From the NCBI GenBank assembly GCA_013339895.1, contig JABACO010000007.1, positions 9,195,635 through 9,259,634 of the forward strand: a stretch of 64,000 nt of DNA, written 5' to 3'. Below are positions 11,052 to 21,197 of the stretch, one piece after another (positions within the stretch are counted from its first letter, which is position 1; every line of letters starts with the position of its first letter). The notes beneath the pieces were generated by a model, which saw only the letters and a program-made list of their open reading frames with translations, had not been told where the DNA came from and searched no databases. The translations under genes were made by a program, and so were the position numbers. The stretch is from Ephydatia muelleri. Lineage: Eukaryota > Porifera > Demospongiae > Spongillida > Spongillidae.

Positions 11052-11774
11052 AGGCATAGAGACAGTTTTTGGCGTGGGCGATTGACAGACATTGGATTGA
11101 CGGACTGCGGACGAGGATATCGCGGCAGAATTCAAATTGAAATTTGAATTTGAATTAACAGCTGTCGGGCAAGATGGCGAATGAGTGTGTAAACTTTCCA
11201 CAGCTGTACTGCCAGTGGCGGGTGATGTGCGTGTGCCGATGGCGTTCGCGATGGCCACGTTGCTCAGTGGACCAAACTGAAGCAGCGCTAATTTAAATTT
11301 GTCTACTACTACCTGGTCCCATGCTTTGCGTTTCCCGTCGGACAGATGGTCATCCGCTTTCGCCCGCGTTTGACAGGCCTCGTCCATGTGTCTCCCCCTC
11401 ACATGCTGGGAGCACGATAGTTTCGATGGAAAAGACAGCTCACAGTGCGGACATGGGAAAGCACTGTGTGGTATTGGGGGAGGAGGAAGGACTCCACTGT
11501 GCGTTGATTTTTGATGGCTCTTGATTCCCTTGACAGTTGTTGATTCTTCTCCACAGGTGTCACAGACAAAGACCTCATTGAGTGTGTAGTCACTGTGGGA
11601 AGTATTAATGTGTCGTCTAAGGGAAGCCAGGGTGTTGCAGTAAACGTCACAAATAGGGCATTTGAAGGTTGATTGAGAGGGGTATCCAATATGGAGGTGT
11701 AGAATCCATGTTTCGGCGGGAGCGTCCTCTGTTGTTTCATCACTTTTTGCTCGACCTGCCCCACCCACCTCCAA
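11052..11774 (-). pseudogene. LINE N-terminal protein: three CCHH fingers and a Myb-like domain
   Basis: From the Met at 11774 about 241 codons belong to the LINE. Three C2H2 fingers are visible: FKCPICDVYC...HINTSH (residues about 37-60), FVCDTCGEES...HQKSTH (69-92) and FPCPHCELSF...HVRGRH (106-129). A Myb-like segment follows (about 148-185: KAWDQVVVDKFKLALLQFGP, then LSNVAIANAIGTRTS). N-terminal fingers plus a Myb domain are the known DNA-binding module of R2/NeSL-type LINEs, where they position the protein on its target. The frame then runs by chance into the hAT terminus. Related modules are at 28773-29264 and 47700-47935. Confidence 0.85.
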
Positions 11775-11964
11775 CTCACCTTCGGAATCTCTAGACGTCA
11801 GTTTCCCGACCTCCGAGCGAGACCAGGTTGAAACAACCGTTCAAAAAAAAAAAACCTTCCCTACCCGTATAAAATACCTAACCTAACCTAACCTATACCT
11901 ATACCTAATGCTAATACCTAAGGCTCACCCACCCCCCGCAAAGCACCCTGAAACTGAAAAACCA
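11052..11964 (-). mobile_element. LINE 5' end fragment with zinc-finger N-terminus
   Basis: On the minus strand this segment starts immediately after a 19-mer U2 target copy (11965-11983) with TGGTTTTTCAGTTTCAGGG. A similar start, GGGTTTCAGTTTCTGGG, follows the 19-mer at 20797. A roughly 190-bp leader contains GGTTAGGTTAGGTTAGG and a T11 tract, then the N-terminal ORF begins. The segment is cut at 11052 by the hAT element and does not resume. Confidence 0.75.
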
Positions 11965-11983
11965 ATTACACTCGTAAGAACAG
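11965..11983 (-). repeat. 19-bp U2 target-site copy
   Basis: Minus strand CTGTTCTTACGAGTGTAAT, identical to the U2 sequence at 24146-24164. The LINE ending at 11984 lies on its 5' side and another LINE 5' leader on its 3' side. Confidence 0.85.
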
Positions 11984-12166
11984 TTTTTAATTGAATTTCA
12001 AAGGCCTGCACCATTAGGTGACCCCTCGCGGGGTGGCCCCTCAGCCCACTGGGCTGGTAGATATACATTACAAATTGGTATCAAATGTACGCACCAACAT
12101 GAGTGTGTGTATCAGAATAAGAGACAGAGGTGAAAGTGTGTGCGAATCTAGTCTGTATAGCTCCGT

Positions 12167-14719
12167 TCATCGATTGCATTTCGCCCGCCAGACTCCATAA
12201 CTTCCGCTGATCGCCTGCCAGCTGCACAGTTTCCTAAACATGGTCATGTACCTGTAGGGGATACCTAGACTGCGTGTGAGGGCATCATTCCTCGGGTCCC
12301 AGCTTCCTAAACTTCCTATAACAAAGGCATCAACGGTGACCTTTCGGAATCCTTTGGCAGCCAGCACTTCTCGCAGATGACTATACTTTGCAATTTTGCC
12401 TTCCCTTGCTTCTTCTAATGTTCCTTCACCCTCAAAGGGAACTGTTACATCTATAACCCAGGCCTCTTTTGTGGACTCATTCAAAACCACTATATCTGGT
12501 TTGAGGCCCTGTGGATCGCCTGGCACCATCTGTTCCAGATATTGTGTTCCACGGGACTGAGGAATGGCCTTAGCTAAACGATGCAGAATGGCATTATGCC
12601 TGTGGCGGATGAGGCCTTCGCCCCTGGGGCAATGGTTTAAAACATGTGCTATTGTTTCCTGCTCACTATTGCACCCAGGGTAGCTGGTGTTGATGTTCGG
12701 TTTTCCTGACCTTTTCAAAACTGTTTTGGTGGGTAGTAAATTTAATCTGGCTTTCATGGCAAACCGGTATTCTCCAAACGATATATATTTCCCACTGCGT
12801 ATCCAATAATTGCTGGAAGGATGAAGAGATACACAGTGGGATGTCCTACCCTGGTCGTTGGCCTGTTTGAAGTTGTACAAATGCCTTTGTAGGAGTTTGG
12901 CTCTGAGTGCCCTGCTCACGTTCTTTTTCCCTTCCCAGCCGTAGGATTTACCGTTGCAGTTGATTTTGCCGGTGGTGAGGTTGATGACCGCATCACATTG
13001 AGCCAGGGGAGTGCGCACTATGCTCCATAACGATCTAATGTCCCCTGTTTTTCCCTCCCCAGGTGTTGGTGAGGAGTTCAAGAAAGCCTCCATAGCTGTG
13101 GTGGTGGCTCCCGTACACCGTGTTCTCTTCTCAGTGACTACGTTCAGATGATGGTAAGCGACTCCCTTTACCACAGTATCTGGCGTAGAGAGGAGTTTGA
13201 AAGCGGTTGTGGCCAAATGTACGTCAATCTCGTTCTCAATACAGGGGATCCCAAGACCTCCACTGTGTGGTGGTGTGTGGAAGAAGGCACTGATGGTACG
13301 TTTGGGCAGTTTAAGTGCATGTTTGACCATATTCTTCACTTCTTTGTCTATGTTTTGCGCCCATGATTTGTTTGGGAGGGTGTTTTGCATGATGTATATG
13401 AGTCCGGGCTTCGCAAACCGATGAACAGCATCCAGCTTTTGCCAGTCTGTTAGCCCGGACTCAAAGATTGCTCTGCAGGACTTGATGTATTCCTTCCCTT
13501 GCGCTGTTGCTTCCGCTTTGTAGTCGCCCCCGATTTTACAACCAAGGTATTTATAATGATCTTCCCATTTCATTGCTGGTATCAGCTCATCATTCAGGGT
13601 AGGGGAGAAGGTTTCAGCAAATTGGCGAGCAGATCTGGATAGCGTGAGTGTGCCGCACTTCCTGGGGTTGAAAGTGAGGCCCGCCCAGTTGCTTGCTCTC
13701 TGGGTTGCCTGTAGGACCTCCTGCATTTCACTTGTTGATTGGGTCAGTATGCATAGGTCATCCGCGTAGGCCAATGAGCGGATGGTATGATTGCCTATTG
13801 TGTACCCCGCGGAGTGGATGGTATCTACCGCCCTGATGAGGGGCTCCATAACTAAATTAAATAAGATGGGGCTAAGGGGGCAACCCTGCTTTACCCCTTT
13901 GTTGCATTGGATGGGGGCTGTCATTCCATCAGCTGTTCGGACACACATGGTGGAGTTAGTGTAGATATCTCGGATGATATCTCTGGTGTGTGGGCCTACC
14001 CCCGTTTGGCATAGCATCTCCATCAGTACTCCATGTGGAACAGATGGGAAGGCATTGCTAAGGTCTAGCCAGGTGATGCATATTGGGGACCTTCGTCGTC
14101 TTGAGTTTTGGAGAACACTTGTCATGAGGAAGTTGTGCTCCAAGCAGCCTTCATAGGGGAGGAACCCTTTTTGGCTCCAGCTGAGGATGTTGTTTAGCTG
14201 GGCCCATGATGAGAGTCGCTTCCCAATCGCTGCAGAATATAACTTATAAATCGTGTTCTGCAGGCTGATTGGGCGCCAGTTTTTGATGTCGGCTGGGTCC
14301 CCTCCCTTGTGGATGAGGATGGTGTTGGATCTCTTCCAGCTGCTTGGAACCCTTTTGTTCCTCCTGCAGGTTTCAAGGATTTTGGTGATGATTGCGGAGG
14401 TGGGGTCAACTTCCCTCCAGTTAGCGTAAGTGACACGATCAGGGCCAGGTGCCGACTGATATGGCATCTTCTTTACAATGTTCCGCACCTCTTGTTGGGT
14501 CAGCTCACCATCCATTACATCTCCAGTTGTGGTAGTTGGCCATGATCCAAAAGGTGGTGGGCCCGGGTTGTCAAAGTCCGGTGTGGGTCTGCCAAGTTCT
14601 TCAAAATGATTTTGTACTGTTTGACATGGGATCTGGCATCGTAGGGGAGGTGGTTCCTGCTTAATCTGTTGCATGGCTTGTTTGGGATTCTTCCGGTATA
14701 GCTTTTGGATATCGACCAT
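12167..14719 (-). CDS. Reverse transcriptase plus restriction-like endonuclease, 850 codons
   Basis: This is the longest intact frame in the window. Order: entry PYQSAPGPDRVTYANWR (residues about 85-101), TWLDLSNAFPSVPH (216-229), GVKQGCPLSPILFN (275-288), catalytic YADD (318-321) and thumb AGLTFNPRKCG (346-356). The C-terminus has a zinc knuckle and a PD-(D/E)XK-type endonuclease: KPDIVVLNEST (740-750), VIDVTVPFEG (755-764) and AKYSHL. In this family the endonuclease nicks the target and RT primes on the nick. The knuckle normally reads C-P-G-C...H...C, but here the first Cys is Tyr (SYPGC, residue about 680), so the open frame may not encode a working protein. The Met at 14719 may not be the true start because conserved sequence lies upstream. 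Confidence 0.9.
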   Translation of the reverse strand: MVDIQKLYRKNPKQAMQQIKQEPPPLRCQIPCQTVQNHFEELGRPTPDFDNPGPPPFGSWPTTTTGDVMDGELTQQEVRNIVKKMPYQSAPGPDRVTYANWREVDPTSAIITKILETCRRNKRVPSSWKRSNTILIHKGGDPADIKNWRPISLQNTIYKLYSAAIGKRLSSWAQLNNILSWSQKGFLPYEGCLEHNFLMTSVLQNSRRRRSPICITWLDLSNAFPSVPHGVLMEMLCQTGVGPHTRDIIRDIYTNSTMCVRTADGMTAPIQCNKGVKQGCPLSPILFNLVMEPLIRAVDTIHSAGYTIGNHTIRSLAYADDLCILTQSTSEMQEVLQATQRASNWAGLTFNPRKCGTLTLSRSARQFAETFSPTLNDELIPAMKWEDHYKYLGCKIGGDYKAEATAQGKEYIKSCRAIFESGLTDWQKLDAVHRFAKPGLIYIMQNTLPNKSWAQNIDKEVKNMVKHALKLPKRTISAFFHTPPHSGGLGIPCIENEIDVHLATTAFKLLSTPDTVVKGVAYHHLNVVTEKRTRCTGATTTAMEAFLNSSPTPGEGKTGDIRSLWSIVRTPLAQCDAVINLTTGKINCNGKSYGWEGKKNVSRALRAKLLQRHLYNFKQANDQGRTSHCVSLHPSSNYWIRSGKYISFGEYRFAMKARLNLLPTKTVLKRSGKPNINTSYPGCNSEQETIAHVLNHCPRGEGLIRHRHNAILHRLAKAIPQSRGTQYLEQMVPGDPQGLKPDIVVLNESTKEAWVIDVTVPFEGEGTLEEAREGKIAKYSHLREVLAAKGFRKVTVDAFVIGSLGSWDPRNDALTRSLGIPYRYMTMFRKLCSWQAISGSYGVWRAKCNR

Positions 14720-14869
14720 TTCCCTGATCCTCCGCTCCCTTCCATTAATGCGATTAGGTCTTCTCCCCGGTTGTGAGGCCTCACGTTGTCTATAGCCCCT
14801 CTGTCCGTTTCTGTTGTTGTTGTCTCGTCTGTCCTGTGATCTGTCTTTGTCACACAGTTGTGCTATTGT

Positions 14870-15909
14870 TCATGTTAGTTCATCCAGTTTGTTGCAGAAG
14901 GTCTTCCATTCATCATCATTCAGTAGAGGAGATTCTGTAAGACGGAGAAGTCCAGTTTGGAACAAGGTGTTGATTTTGTCCTTATTGGATTGGGATTGGG
15001 AATGAGACTGTGTTGGGAGTGTAGTTCGTGATTGTTGGCTCCTCTGTTGTTGGTTGTGTCGTGGGTGGAAGGGAGGAGCATTTGGGTTGAGATCATTTCT
15101 CCTGTTTGTCTGACCTCTTGTAGATCTTTCCGTCATGTGGCGATCATCTTCAGACCTCCCCAATCCACTACGGCCCCTTCCCAGTGCCCCTCCATTACTA
15201 TATGAGACATCAAGCCTAGATCTATCAGGTCTCCCTAATCCACCACCCCCCCCCAGGTTTTTGGCCATATGGGATGTTACCCCTCATGGGCTGACCACCC
15301 CTCCTAGGCTGACCATCCTTCCTTATCTGTCCCCCCTCCCCCACCATAATTTGGTCACCATTCATATACTGATCACCCCTCCCAGACTGGCCTCCCTTCA
15401 CCAATTGACCACCCCTCATGGGTTGGGTTATTTCCCTCCCTCCTATGAACCTTGTCCTCCTGCCTCTCCAACTGGGCCCATACCAATTATAAGGTCCCTC
15501 TGACCCGCCTCTCCCAGTATTCCTCATAGTCCCAGACGACCCCTCAGTTCCCTCATCCACCCCCGGCACTATCTCCCCCTGTCCCGTCAACCCACTGGGT
15601 TCCCGGCCTCCACCCTCACAGATTGGCTCAGGCATGTCTATTCCTACACTGAGTCCAGTCAGACCTATGGTGTCCCTCATAACCCCCAACATTTCAGCCC
15701 CCAGGTCTTCTGGTGTATTAACCGTCTCTGACACCCTATTAGGCTGTTCCTCTCCACTCCCCCAGCCCCTCACAGGTATGAGTGTAGTGCCCTTCTCCCC
15801 CCCCCCTGTCCCCTATCGTCACCCCTTCTCTCAACAGACTTTCACTTTCTCCATGCTGGCCATTCCCAGTGTGTCTATTCCATACCCGGGACCCAAGTTC
15901 CCCCTCATC

Positions 15910-15943
<34 letters not shown>

Positions 15944-16281
15944 GGTATGGCTTCGTCTTCTTCCTCCACAGCTCTCCTGATATCAGAGATGATTTCCCTG
16001 ATGGCTTGGGAAGTGGTTGGGGTGGTGTAATCTGTTGTTGCTGTTGTTGTTATTGTTGTGTCCAAGTTGTTTCTGTTAAAATCCTTCTCCGTAAAGTCCA
16101 GTCTAAGTCGTTCATAGACAGGTTCCACTGTTGTTTGTAGGGATGGTCTGTTCTCTGTCTCTCGTGATCTGGCTGGAATTTGTTTGGATGTAACTGGAGT
16201 ATGTTGGTCAGCACTCTGGCTCGGGCCCATGGTGTCTTCTAGATGTTCATCAGTCCGGGCGGGTAATGGGAGGATGGGCAC
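14870..16281 (-). pseudogene. LINE N-terminal region with RG/GGQ repeats
   Basis: Three overlapping frames, offset by frameshifts. One carries LLNDDEWKTFCNKLDELT (14870-15268), the degenerate (L-S-x-x-E-W-x-x-W-C-x-x-L-D) box that precedes RT in these elements. Upstream (15225-15773) are repeats of the type RRGGQPMRG/VKGGQSGRG, low-complexity and basic and therefore plausible RNA-binding sequence. Further upstream (15739-16281) is an acidic, Gln-rich segment with helix-like AIREIISDIRRAVEEEDEA. None forms a continuous ORF. Confidence 0.7.
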
Positions 16282-16329
16282 TCGTAGTGCTGCAATTAAG
16301 TCATCAGCCCTATTTAAAAGGGTGGACTG

Positions 16330-18420
16330 GGCACGAGCATGGTTCTATTCCTCTGACCAGCTTGTGGAGGTCCCTCTGGTTTCTCTATTGACTCCGCACC
16401 CTGCCCCCGTTGTCTCTTCTCCCTCTGTCGCCTCTGCCAGGCCTTTTGGGGAGTCATGACCTCCGCCTGTTGGTTGGCCCTGTTCTGTTGTCCACCTCTC
16501 CAGATCCTTACACCATGTGGACCATTCGGTGGGAGAGAGGACTCTCCCCGTCAGGGGTCTCAGTTTGTTGTAGAGCTTTTCGGGAGCTCTGTCGTCTTTG
16601 GTACACATGAGTAGTGGTGTCTGCCCGGGATGGGGGTTGGGCATCCTAGATGCCTATCTCACTATAGTATCCGGGGCCCTGGTTATTGGTCCACTCCTGT
16701 TCTGTTGTAGTGGGGCTGTCCCTCTGTTGGTGTGGGTGGGTTGTGCCGGTGGTGGGTGCTCTGCTGTCCTCTTGTCCGCTGTGTTGAGTCTGCAGTCTGT
16801 ACCCCTACTGCATGATGGGCCCTGTCTCACACCCAACCCTCTATCTGTTACGCCCCTGTGTGACTGATTAATACCTGGGGCCCCTATTAGAGGTACTGGT
16901 CTCCCATTCCCCTCCAGGGGCCCAGGGGCCCTTCTGGTTGTTTGTGGGGCTTGGGTTGGGCGAGGATGATCTGTTACCCTAATCCCATGAGGGGATATCC
17001 CTCTGCTTGCCAGGCCCCGTCCCTTACCCGAACCTCCCTCCTTCCTATTGGGTTATTCCCCCGGGCCCTCCTGCTGTCCTTGCCCCTCTTGCCTTTGTTG
17101 CACCCCTTTTTCCCTATCGGGGACTTCCCCTTCCTGCTATTCTTGGAGTCCATCCAACTCCTGTCAATCTCCCTTCTGGGGGGGGGGGGGGGGGGGGTTG
17201 GTGCGGGGACCAGGCAGTTAGTTAGCCTAGGACCTGGGGAGTCTGGGGGGATGGGGCTGTAAGGCCAGTGGACTCCAGGGGAGATGACAGCTACTGCTAC
17301 GTTCCCCTGCAGGTAATCCCGTAGGGCGTAGTCTGGTCCTGACCTATTCCCCTGGGGTGTGGGTGTGACCTGTGGGACTCACCTTCTTCCTCTGGTTCTA
17401 TTACCCCGCGACCTTCTGTCTCTCCTGTGGTAGGTCCAGGTGAGTAGCCCATTAGGTTCGGGCTTACTGGGCTGAAGTAAGATGCGTAGCTCATCCAGTT
17501 CCCCTCTGTACAGGGTAGCGGAGATACTATTGGTTCGTCCCTGGCAACAAGCTTCATCCAAAGACTGGGCCACTTCTGTACTGGGTGTACTGGGTGTTTG
17601 ATTTCTATCCCAGGCGAGGGGGGTTACTATTAGCCGATCCAGGGTTTCCACCCCCTCAGAGTCATCTGGAGGAGGAGTACCCTGAATCCCCTCCCCTGAC
17701 CGGGGGGACGGGGTAGATATAGTCTGGCTGGTCACTTTTCCAGCTGGTCTTCTCAAGTCCCTGAGGGTCCTGTTTGCCATCTCCACCATAGCAGAAGTCC
17801 TGGTCTGCTCTCTTGGGTCTTCCTGCATCAGGACAAGTTCCCTCACTGTTGGAGATGGGGTTGGTGTCGTGTCTTCATCAGGGAGGGGGGTCCCCCGAAT
17901 TGGTTGTTCGGGTGTTGGCACACACCCCCGACGCTGCCGACATGGCAGCCTGGTGAGACCACCTCTCGTGGTTGCGGAGGCCCTGTCTTGATGGCAGGGT
18001 CCTCTCACAGTAGAGGCATTGGAATCGCCTTGCGTCGGTAGCGACATTTTGATCTCCCTCCTCGTCGTCCTCATCGCGGTTTGGGAGCGTTGAGGTAGAT
18101 GGGTGTGCTCCAATAAAGTGATTCGCCACATGCCTCTCGACTTTTTGTTCCAGAAGCTAGTGCAGCACCGGGACAATCCAATAGACCCTCCTCAGGGTAG
18201 ACTCTTGACCAAACATCTTCCTCGGCGAGTGCTTCCGCCATCTTGTCTTCTCAGACCTACAGAGTGTTTGACCGGACAATTGATTTATTTATGGGGGGTG
18301 GGTCAACACCGATTCCCCAGGGGAAAAAAACACCGAAGTGAAAAAAACCTTGTCTCAACGGTTCTGCCCTCGCGTGCGACAACACCTGAGGCTTGGCTAT
18401 TCGATCTGGGAAACGATAGT
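16330..18420 (-). mobile_element. LINE 5' half (lineage i), 3'-truncated
   Basis: The 5' leader (18242-18420) parallels the leader of the 25.0-29.6 kb copy (AGCCAAGCCTC, GACAAGGTTTTTT, TTGTCCGRYCAAAC, AAGATGGCG). The start Met at 18241 corresponds to the Met at 29264, with VWSRVYPEEG versus MWTRVYPEEG just after it. Finger remnants, a Ser/Pro-rich region with many frames and the APEKLYNKLRPLTGRVLSP box (16345-16644) follow. The element then stops and another LINE begins. A G18 tract lies at about 17179-17197. Confidence 0.75.
17878..18241 (-). pseudogene. LINE zinc-finger N-terminus, frameshifted
   Basis: After MAEALAEEDVWSRVYPEEG the first finger is visible only across frames and a stop (remnants LLEQKVERHVANHFIGAH). 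An intact second finger follows: FQCLYCERTLPSRQGLRNHE then RWSH. The same finger in the 29-kb copy reads FPCSFCDKSLPSHQGLRNHE. The module would bind target DNA in the living element. Confidence 0.75.
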
Positions 18421-18429
18421 AAGTAGTTC

Positions 18430-18873
18430 AAATCTTTCATATTCAAGTTTACATACACAATATAAACTCGAATGAGGGCCATATTTAATCCCAGCGATGG
18501 GAAGCCCCTCCACCCAAAGGGCAGGAAGTACACACAACTAGACACACAAAGTTTAAGTACAAAGTTTATAGTTCATTTCTTCTTTTCTGGAGGGGGCCAG
18601 TTCATCCAAGTAGAGTTGAGGTCGCGTGCTCCCAGGAGATCCCTCCGCTTTGGTCTTCCCTGTAGAGACCAGGAGTAGTGGAGGGAGAAGTGTCCTGCCG
18701 CTGATGGTGTTGCGGGGTGATCGCTTCAGGTAGGGTCGCGATAAACCCTAAGGCCAGGAAGGTATCCGTGAGGGTCGCCGTGATCCAGCTAAGGCTCCGG
18801 AGTGCAAGACCATCCCGACCCGCCCCCTGGCCAGACCAAGCAAAAACAACCGCCCCGTCCGAGTGCAACCGAG
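18430..18873 (-). mobile_element. SINE-like non-autonomous element with LINE-type 3' tail (copy 1)
   Basis: On the minus strand it begins right after a 19-mer target copy with CTCGGTTGCACTCGGACGGG and ends with the LINE-type tail (GAGGGGCTTCCCATCGCTGGG, TTAAATATGGCCCTC, then ...GATTTGAACT). It encodes no RT. A homologue of similar length lies at 33310-33732, sharing GGCGGTTGTTTTTGCTTGG, AGCTGGATCACGGCGA, CTACCTGAAGCGATCACC and GAACTGGCCCCCTCC. The first part can fold (GAGTGTAA with the 19-mer end against TTGCACTC). No box A/B pair was recognised. It is either a true SINE or a deletion derivative of an unseen LINE. Confidence 0.65.
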
Positions 18874-18892
18874 ATTACACTCGTAAGAACAG
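18874..18892 (-). repeat. 19-bp U2 target-site copy
   Basis: Minus strand CTGTTCTTACGAGTGTAAT, between the 3' end of the LINE at 18893-20796 and the SINE-like unit. Confidence 0.85.
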
Positions 18893-20796
18893 TTCAAATT
18901 TTCATCGTTTAGCTGTACATATACATACACGGATGCACATACACTACAAACAAAACGAAGCAGGGCCTTCAGTGGACGTGAACCACTGCCTCCTCACGGA
19001 GGGGCCCCTCAACAAAGGTTGGCGAGGTATTACATACGGCAACCTAGAGTGAAGCTATAATCAAGTCTTATACAAACAAATAACAGAGTTTAAATCTTGA
19101 ATTTACTCTTGCAGGGCGATGATGTACGGTGCACATCGAGGGAACTGCAGCCAGAGATCAGGGTGGGCGGAAGTGACTGTGTGTGTGTGTTGCATAGTAG
19201 TACAAAACAAAACAATATGCAACAGAAAAGAACTATATATGTTTGTACGTATAGTATTATGAATTATGTATATGAAAGTAAAGTTCGATTATTAATTTAG
19301 ACGTAACAGTTGAGAGTGGGAGAGGTTGGGTGATGGCGGAGGTACGTCTGGGAGTGGGAGGTGGCTGGGGATGTTAGTGCCAGGGTGTGAGCATGTGGAG
19401 CGGTACCAGATGGTTTGGGAGCCGGAGATGGCCGATGCGACACACAGCCTACGCATTAGAACAGCGTACTTCCTCCCAATGTGAAGGCTGTGCAACACTT
19501 CGTCATTGGGAGGGAACCAACTGCCTAAACTTCACTATGAAGGGGAGGACTTCCACCCTCTCAAAACGTCCGAGAAGGGATTGACGCAGGGGTTCATATT
19601 TTCTCAGTTTCTCCTGCGCAGCTTCTTGCAAAGCCTCTGGACTGCCTTCGAACGGAATGCATTCATCCACCAGCAACGCGGAGCGACCGTCTGGGGCAAC
19701 AACGGTTAGATCCGGATGGTTCGCGCCTGTGGTGTTGGGCAACGGTTGCTCTTTGAACTTGTCACCCATTGACGGTGGGATCGCCCGAATTAGCCTTTCG
19801 AGGACAGCGTTGTGGCGTTCCCGGATTAGACCCATATTGTGTAGGCAATGGTTTGTGATGTGGGATAACGTCTCCGGTACCTGATGGCAGTGACGGCAGC
19901 GTGTGTCGGGGAGTACCTTCCCGCTTCTTGCTTGAACCGTTTTGGTTGGGAGTAAGCTCAGGTGTGCCCTCAGGGCGAAACGGTATTGGGCAAAGGTGAG
20001 GTATGCACCCGAGTACGTGAAGTAGTTAGAGGCCGCTGCGAGGCAGGTAGAGAAGCTTGCTCGTCCTTGATCTGGGGCTTGTAGGAGCTCTGTCAGGTGT
20101 CTTCCGAGTGTGGCTTCCTTGAGAGATTGATTAATCCTGTCACGCTTGTGCCAGGAGATTTCAGATCCGTTGGAAACGATGGAAGCTGAGTCTGACGTTA
20201 GGTGAATGGAGGAGTTGGTTAATTGCAGACTTGCTCTCACTGAACTCCAGAGACTCTTTACGTCTCCCCTGGCTCCTTCCTGGGATGGAGCAGGTGTGTT
20301 GAGGAAGGCAACCAGGTCCTCCCTGGAGATGGGAGACGTAAGGGGAGTTCAGGTACGCTTTCGAGTTGTTGGATAGCAATAGCCCTGATGGTATAGGGTC
20401 ACGCGTGTCTGCCAGGAATTTGAACGCCTGAGCAGCACGGGCGATGTGCATCTTGTCCTCGCAGCGTGGGATACCAAGCCCACCGAGGGCCTGAGGTGTG
20501 TAGATGAAGGAGGAGCATGCACGAGCTGGGAGGGAGACGCCCTTCTTAATCCACTTTCGCATACTCGTGTCGAGCTTTCGACACCACGAAGAGCCCGGGA
20601 TAAAGACCTTAAACACGTATGACAATCGAGGAAAGGGAAATCGCCGGAAGGCATCAATTTTCTGCCACTCTGCAAGCTGGGACATCATGATGGCTTCACA
20701 ATCACGTAGGAGCGGTCCTCCGATGGCTGAGAGATCTTGCGAGGACCCAGCTCCTACCCACAAATCACCCGACAAAACACCCAGAAACTGAAACCC
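18893..20796 (-). mobile_element. Lineage ii RLE LINE, internally deleted
   Basis: On the minus strand a short 5' leader follows the 19-mer at 20797 (GGGTTTCAGTTTCTGGGTG). It jumps within about 50 bp to the RT thumb and C-terminal half, so the N-terminal and catalytic RT parts are deleted. The 3' UTR (18893-19290) carries AAGGCC, a CAGTGG...CCACTG hairpin and a CTCC...GGAG/GGGGCCCC block, and ends CGATGAAAATTTGAA directly on the 19-mer. Confidence 0.8.
19292..20775 (-). pseudogene. LINE C-terminal half: thumb, zinc knuckle, endonuclease
   Basis: Three frames: 20775-20161 (LAEWQKIDAFRRFPFPRL, GGLGIPRCEDKMHIARAA), 20240-19503 and 19498-19292. The middle frame has an intact C-R-H-C...H...C knuckle (CRHCHQVPETLSHITNHC) and the endonuclease core HPDLTVVAPDGRSALLVDEC, then IPFEG. 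The last frame continues HIGRKYAVLMRRLCVASAIS. The core reads VDECIPFEG where relatives have V(D/E)VSCPFEG. Two frameshifts make it non-functional. Confidence 0.85.
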
Positions 20797-20815
20797 ATTA
20801 CACTCGTAAGAACAG
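20797..20815 (-). repeat. 19-bp U2 target-site copy
   Basis: Minus strand CTGTTCTTACGAGTGTAAT, between a LINE 3' UTR (20816-21170) and the 5' leader of the deleted LINE below it. Confidence 0.85.
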
Positions 20816-21170
20816 TTTCAAATTTTCATCGATTATACCTGTACACATACATACATTCACACGAAATGCACACATATATACACATATAATGATGCAAGGC
20901 CTTCAGTGGGTATAAACCACTGCCCCTTCGCAGGGGGGCCCCTCAACAAAGGTTGGCGAAGAAATAAAGGCACACGGCAACCTAAAGTAAGCTATAAATG
21001 AATAAACAGTATAGTCAAATACAAATGTTCCATGATTGTATCTTTCTTGCAGTACCATGACGAGCTGGTCATCAAGGGAATTTGCAGCTGGTAGAGAGCG
21101 TTGGACTGAGTTAGTGTGAAATTAGGAGAAGTTGCACAGTAGCACTGGACAAACAAAATCATTTCAACCC
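20816..21170 (-). mobile_element. LINE 3' UTR stub (lineage ii)
   Basis: About 355 bp and non-coding. It matches the 3' UTR of the adjacent copy: TTGCCGTGTG, CGCCAACCTTTGTTGAGGGG, CCACTGAAGGCC and the terminal CGATGAAAATTTGAA. Its 5' edge joins a U2 5' end fragment, so this is a severely 5'-truncated insertion. Confidence 0.8.
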
Positions 21171-21197
21171 GATCTTAGCCAAGAGGCCGAGAAGCGA
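21171..21197 (-). ncRNA. U2 snRNA 5' end fragment
   Basis: Minus strand TCGCTTCTCGGCCTCTTGGC followed by TAAGATC, the invariant 5' end of U2 (about nt 2-28). It sits between two LINE pieces. Upstream is not the normal U2 promoter but the 3' tail of another LINE (…TTTGAACTGTTG). The fragment was therefore rearranged or copied rather than left by a simple insertion, and it cannot be expressed as U2. Confidence 0.85.

Larger units (their letters stand above)
11984..16320 (-). mobile_element. Lineage i RLE LINE, 5'-truncated, RT-endonuclease ORF uninterrupted
   Basis: The 3' end lies directly on the U2 19-mer. The 3' UTR (11984-12166) has the CCCCTCGCGGGG hairpin shared with other copies. The 850-codon RT-RLE frame (12167-14719) has no stop or frameshift. 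Upstream are broken pieces of the N-terminal region (14870-15268, 15225-15773, 15739-16281), including a (GTT)n stretch read as about 11 Gln. The 5' finger/Myb part is missing: around 16300-16345 the sequence passes to another element's 5' half. Confidence 0.85.

Noticed and set aside
11880-11905. TTAGG-type telomere repeat (AACCTAACCTAACCTA)
   Set aside because: Only about three units, inside a LINE leader. A related element leader at 24915-24940 has a similar short motif, so it belongs to the element rather than to a telomere.
15634-17262. Plus-strand Pro/Leu/Ser-rich frames opposite the LINE N-terminal regions
   Set aside because: They are antisense shadows of low-complexity minus-strand coding sequence. 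None has a domain.
18300-18420. Possible third U2 5' end at AGCCAAGCCTC
   Set aside because: The resemblance to the complement of U2 (TAGCCAAGAGGCC) is short and in the wrong orientation. The same words occur in the LINE leader at 29420-29450, so it is element sequence.
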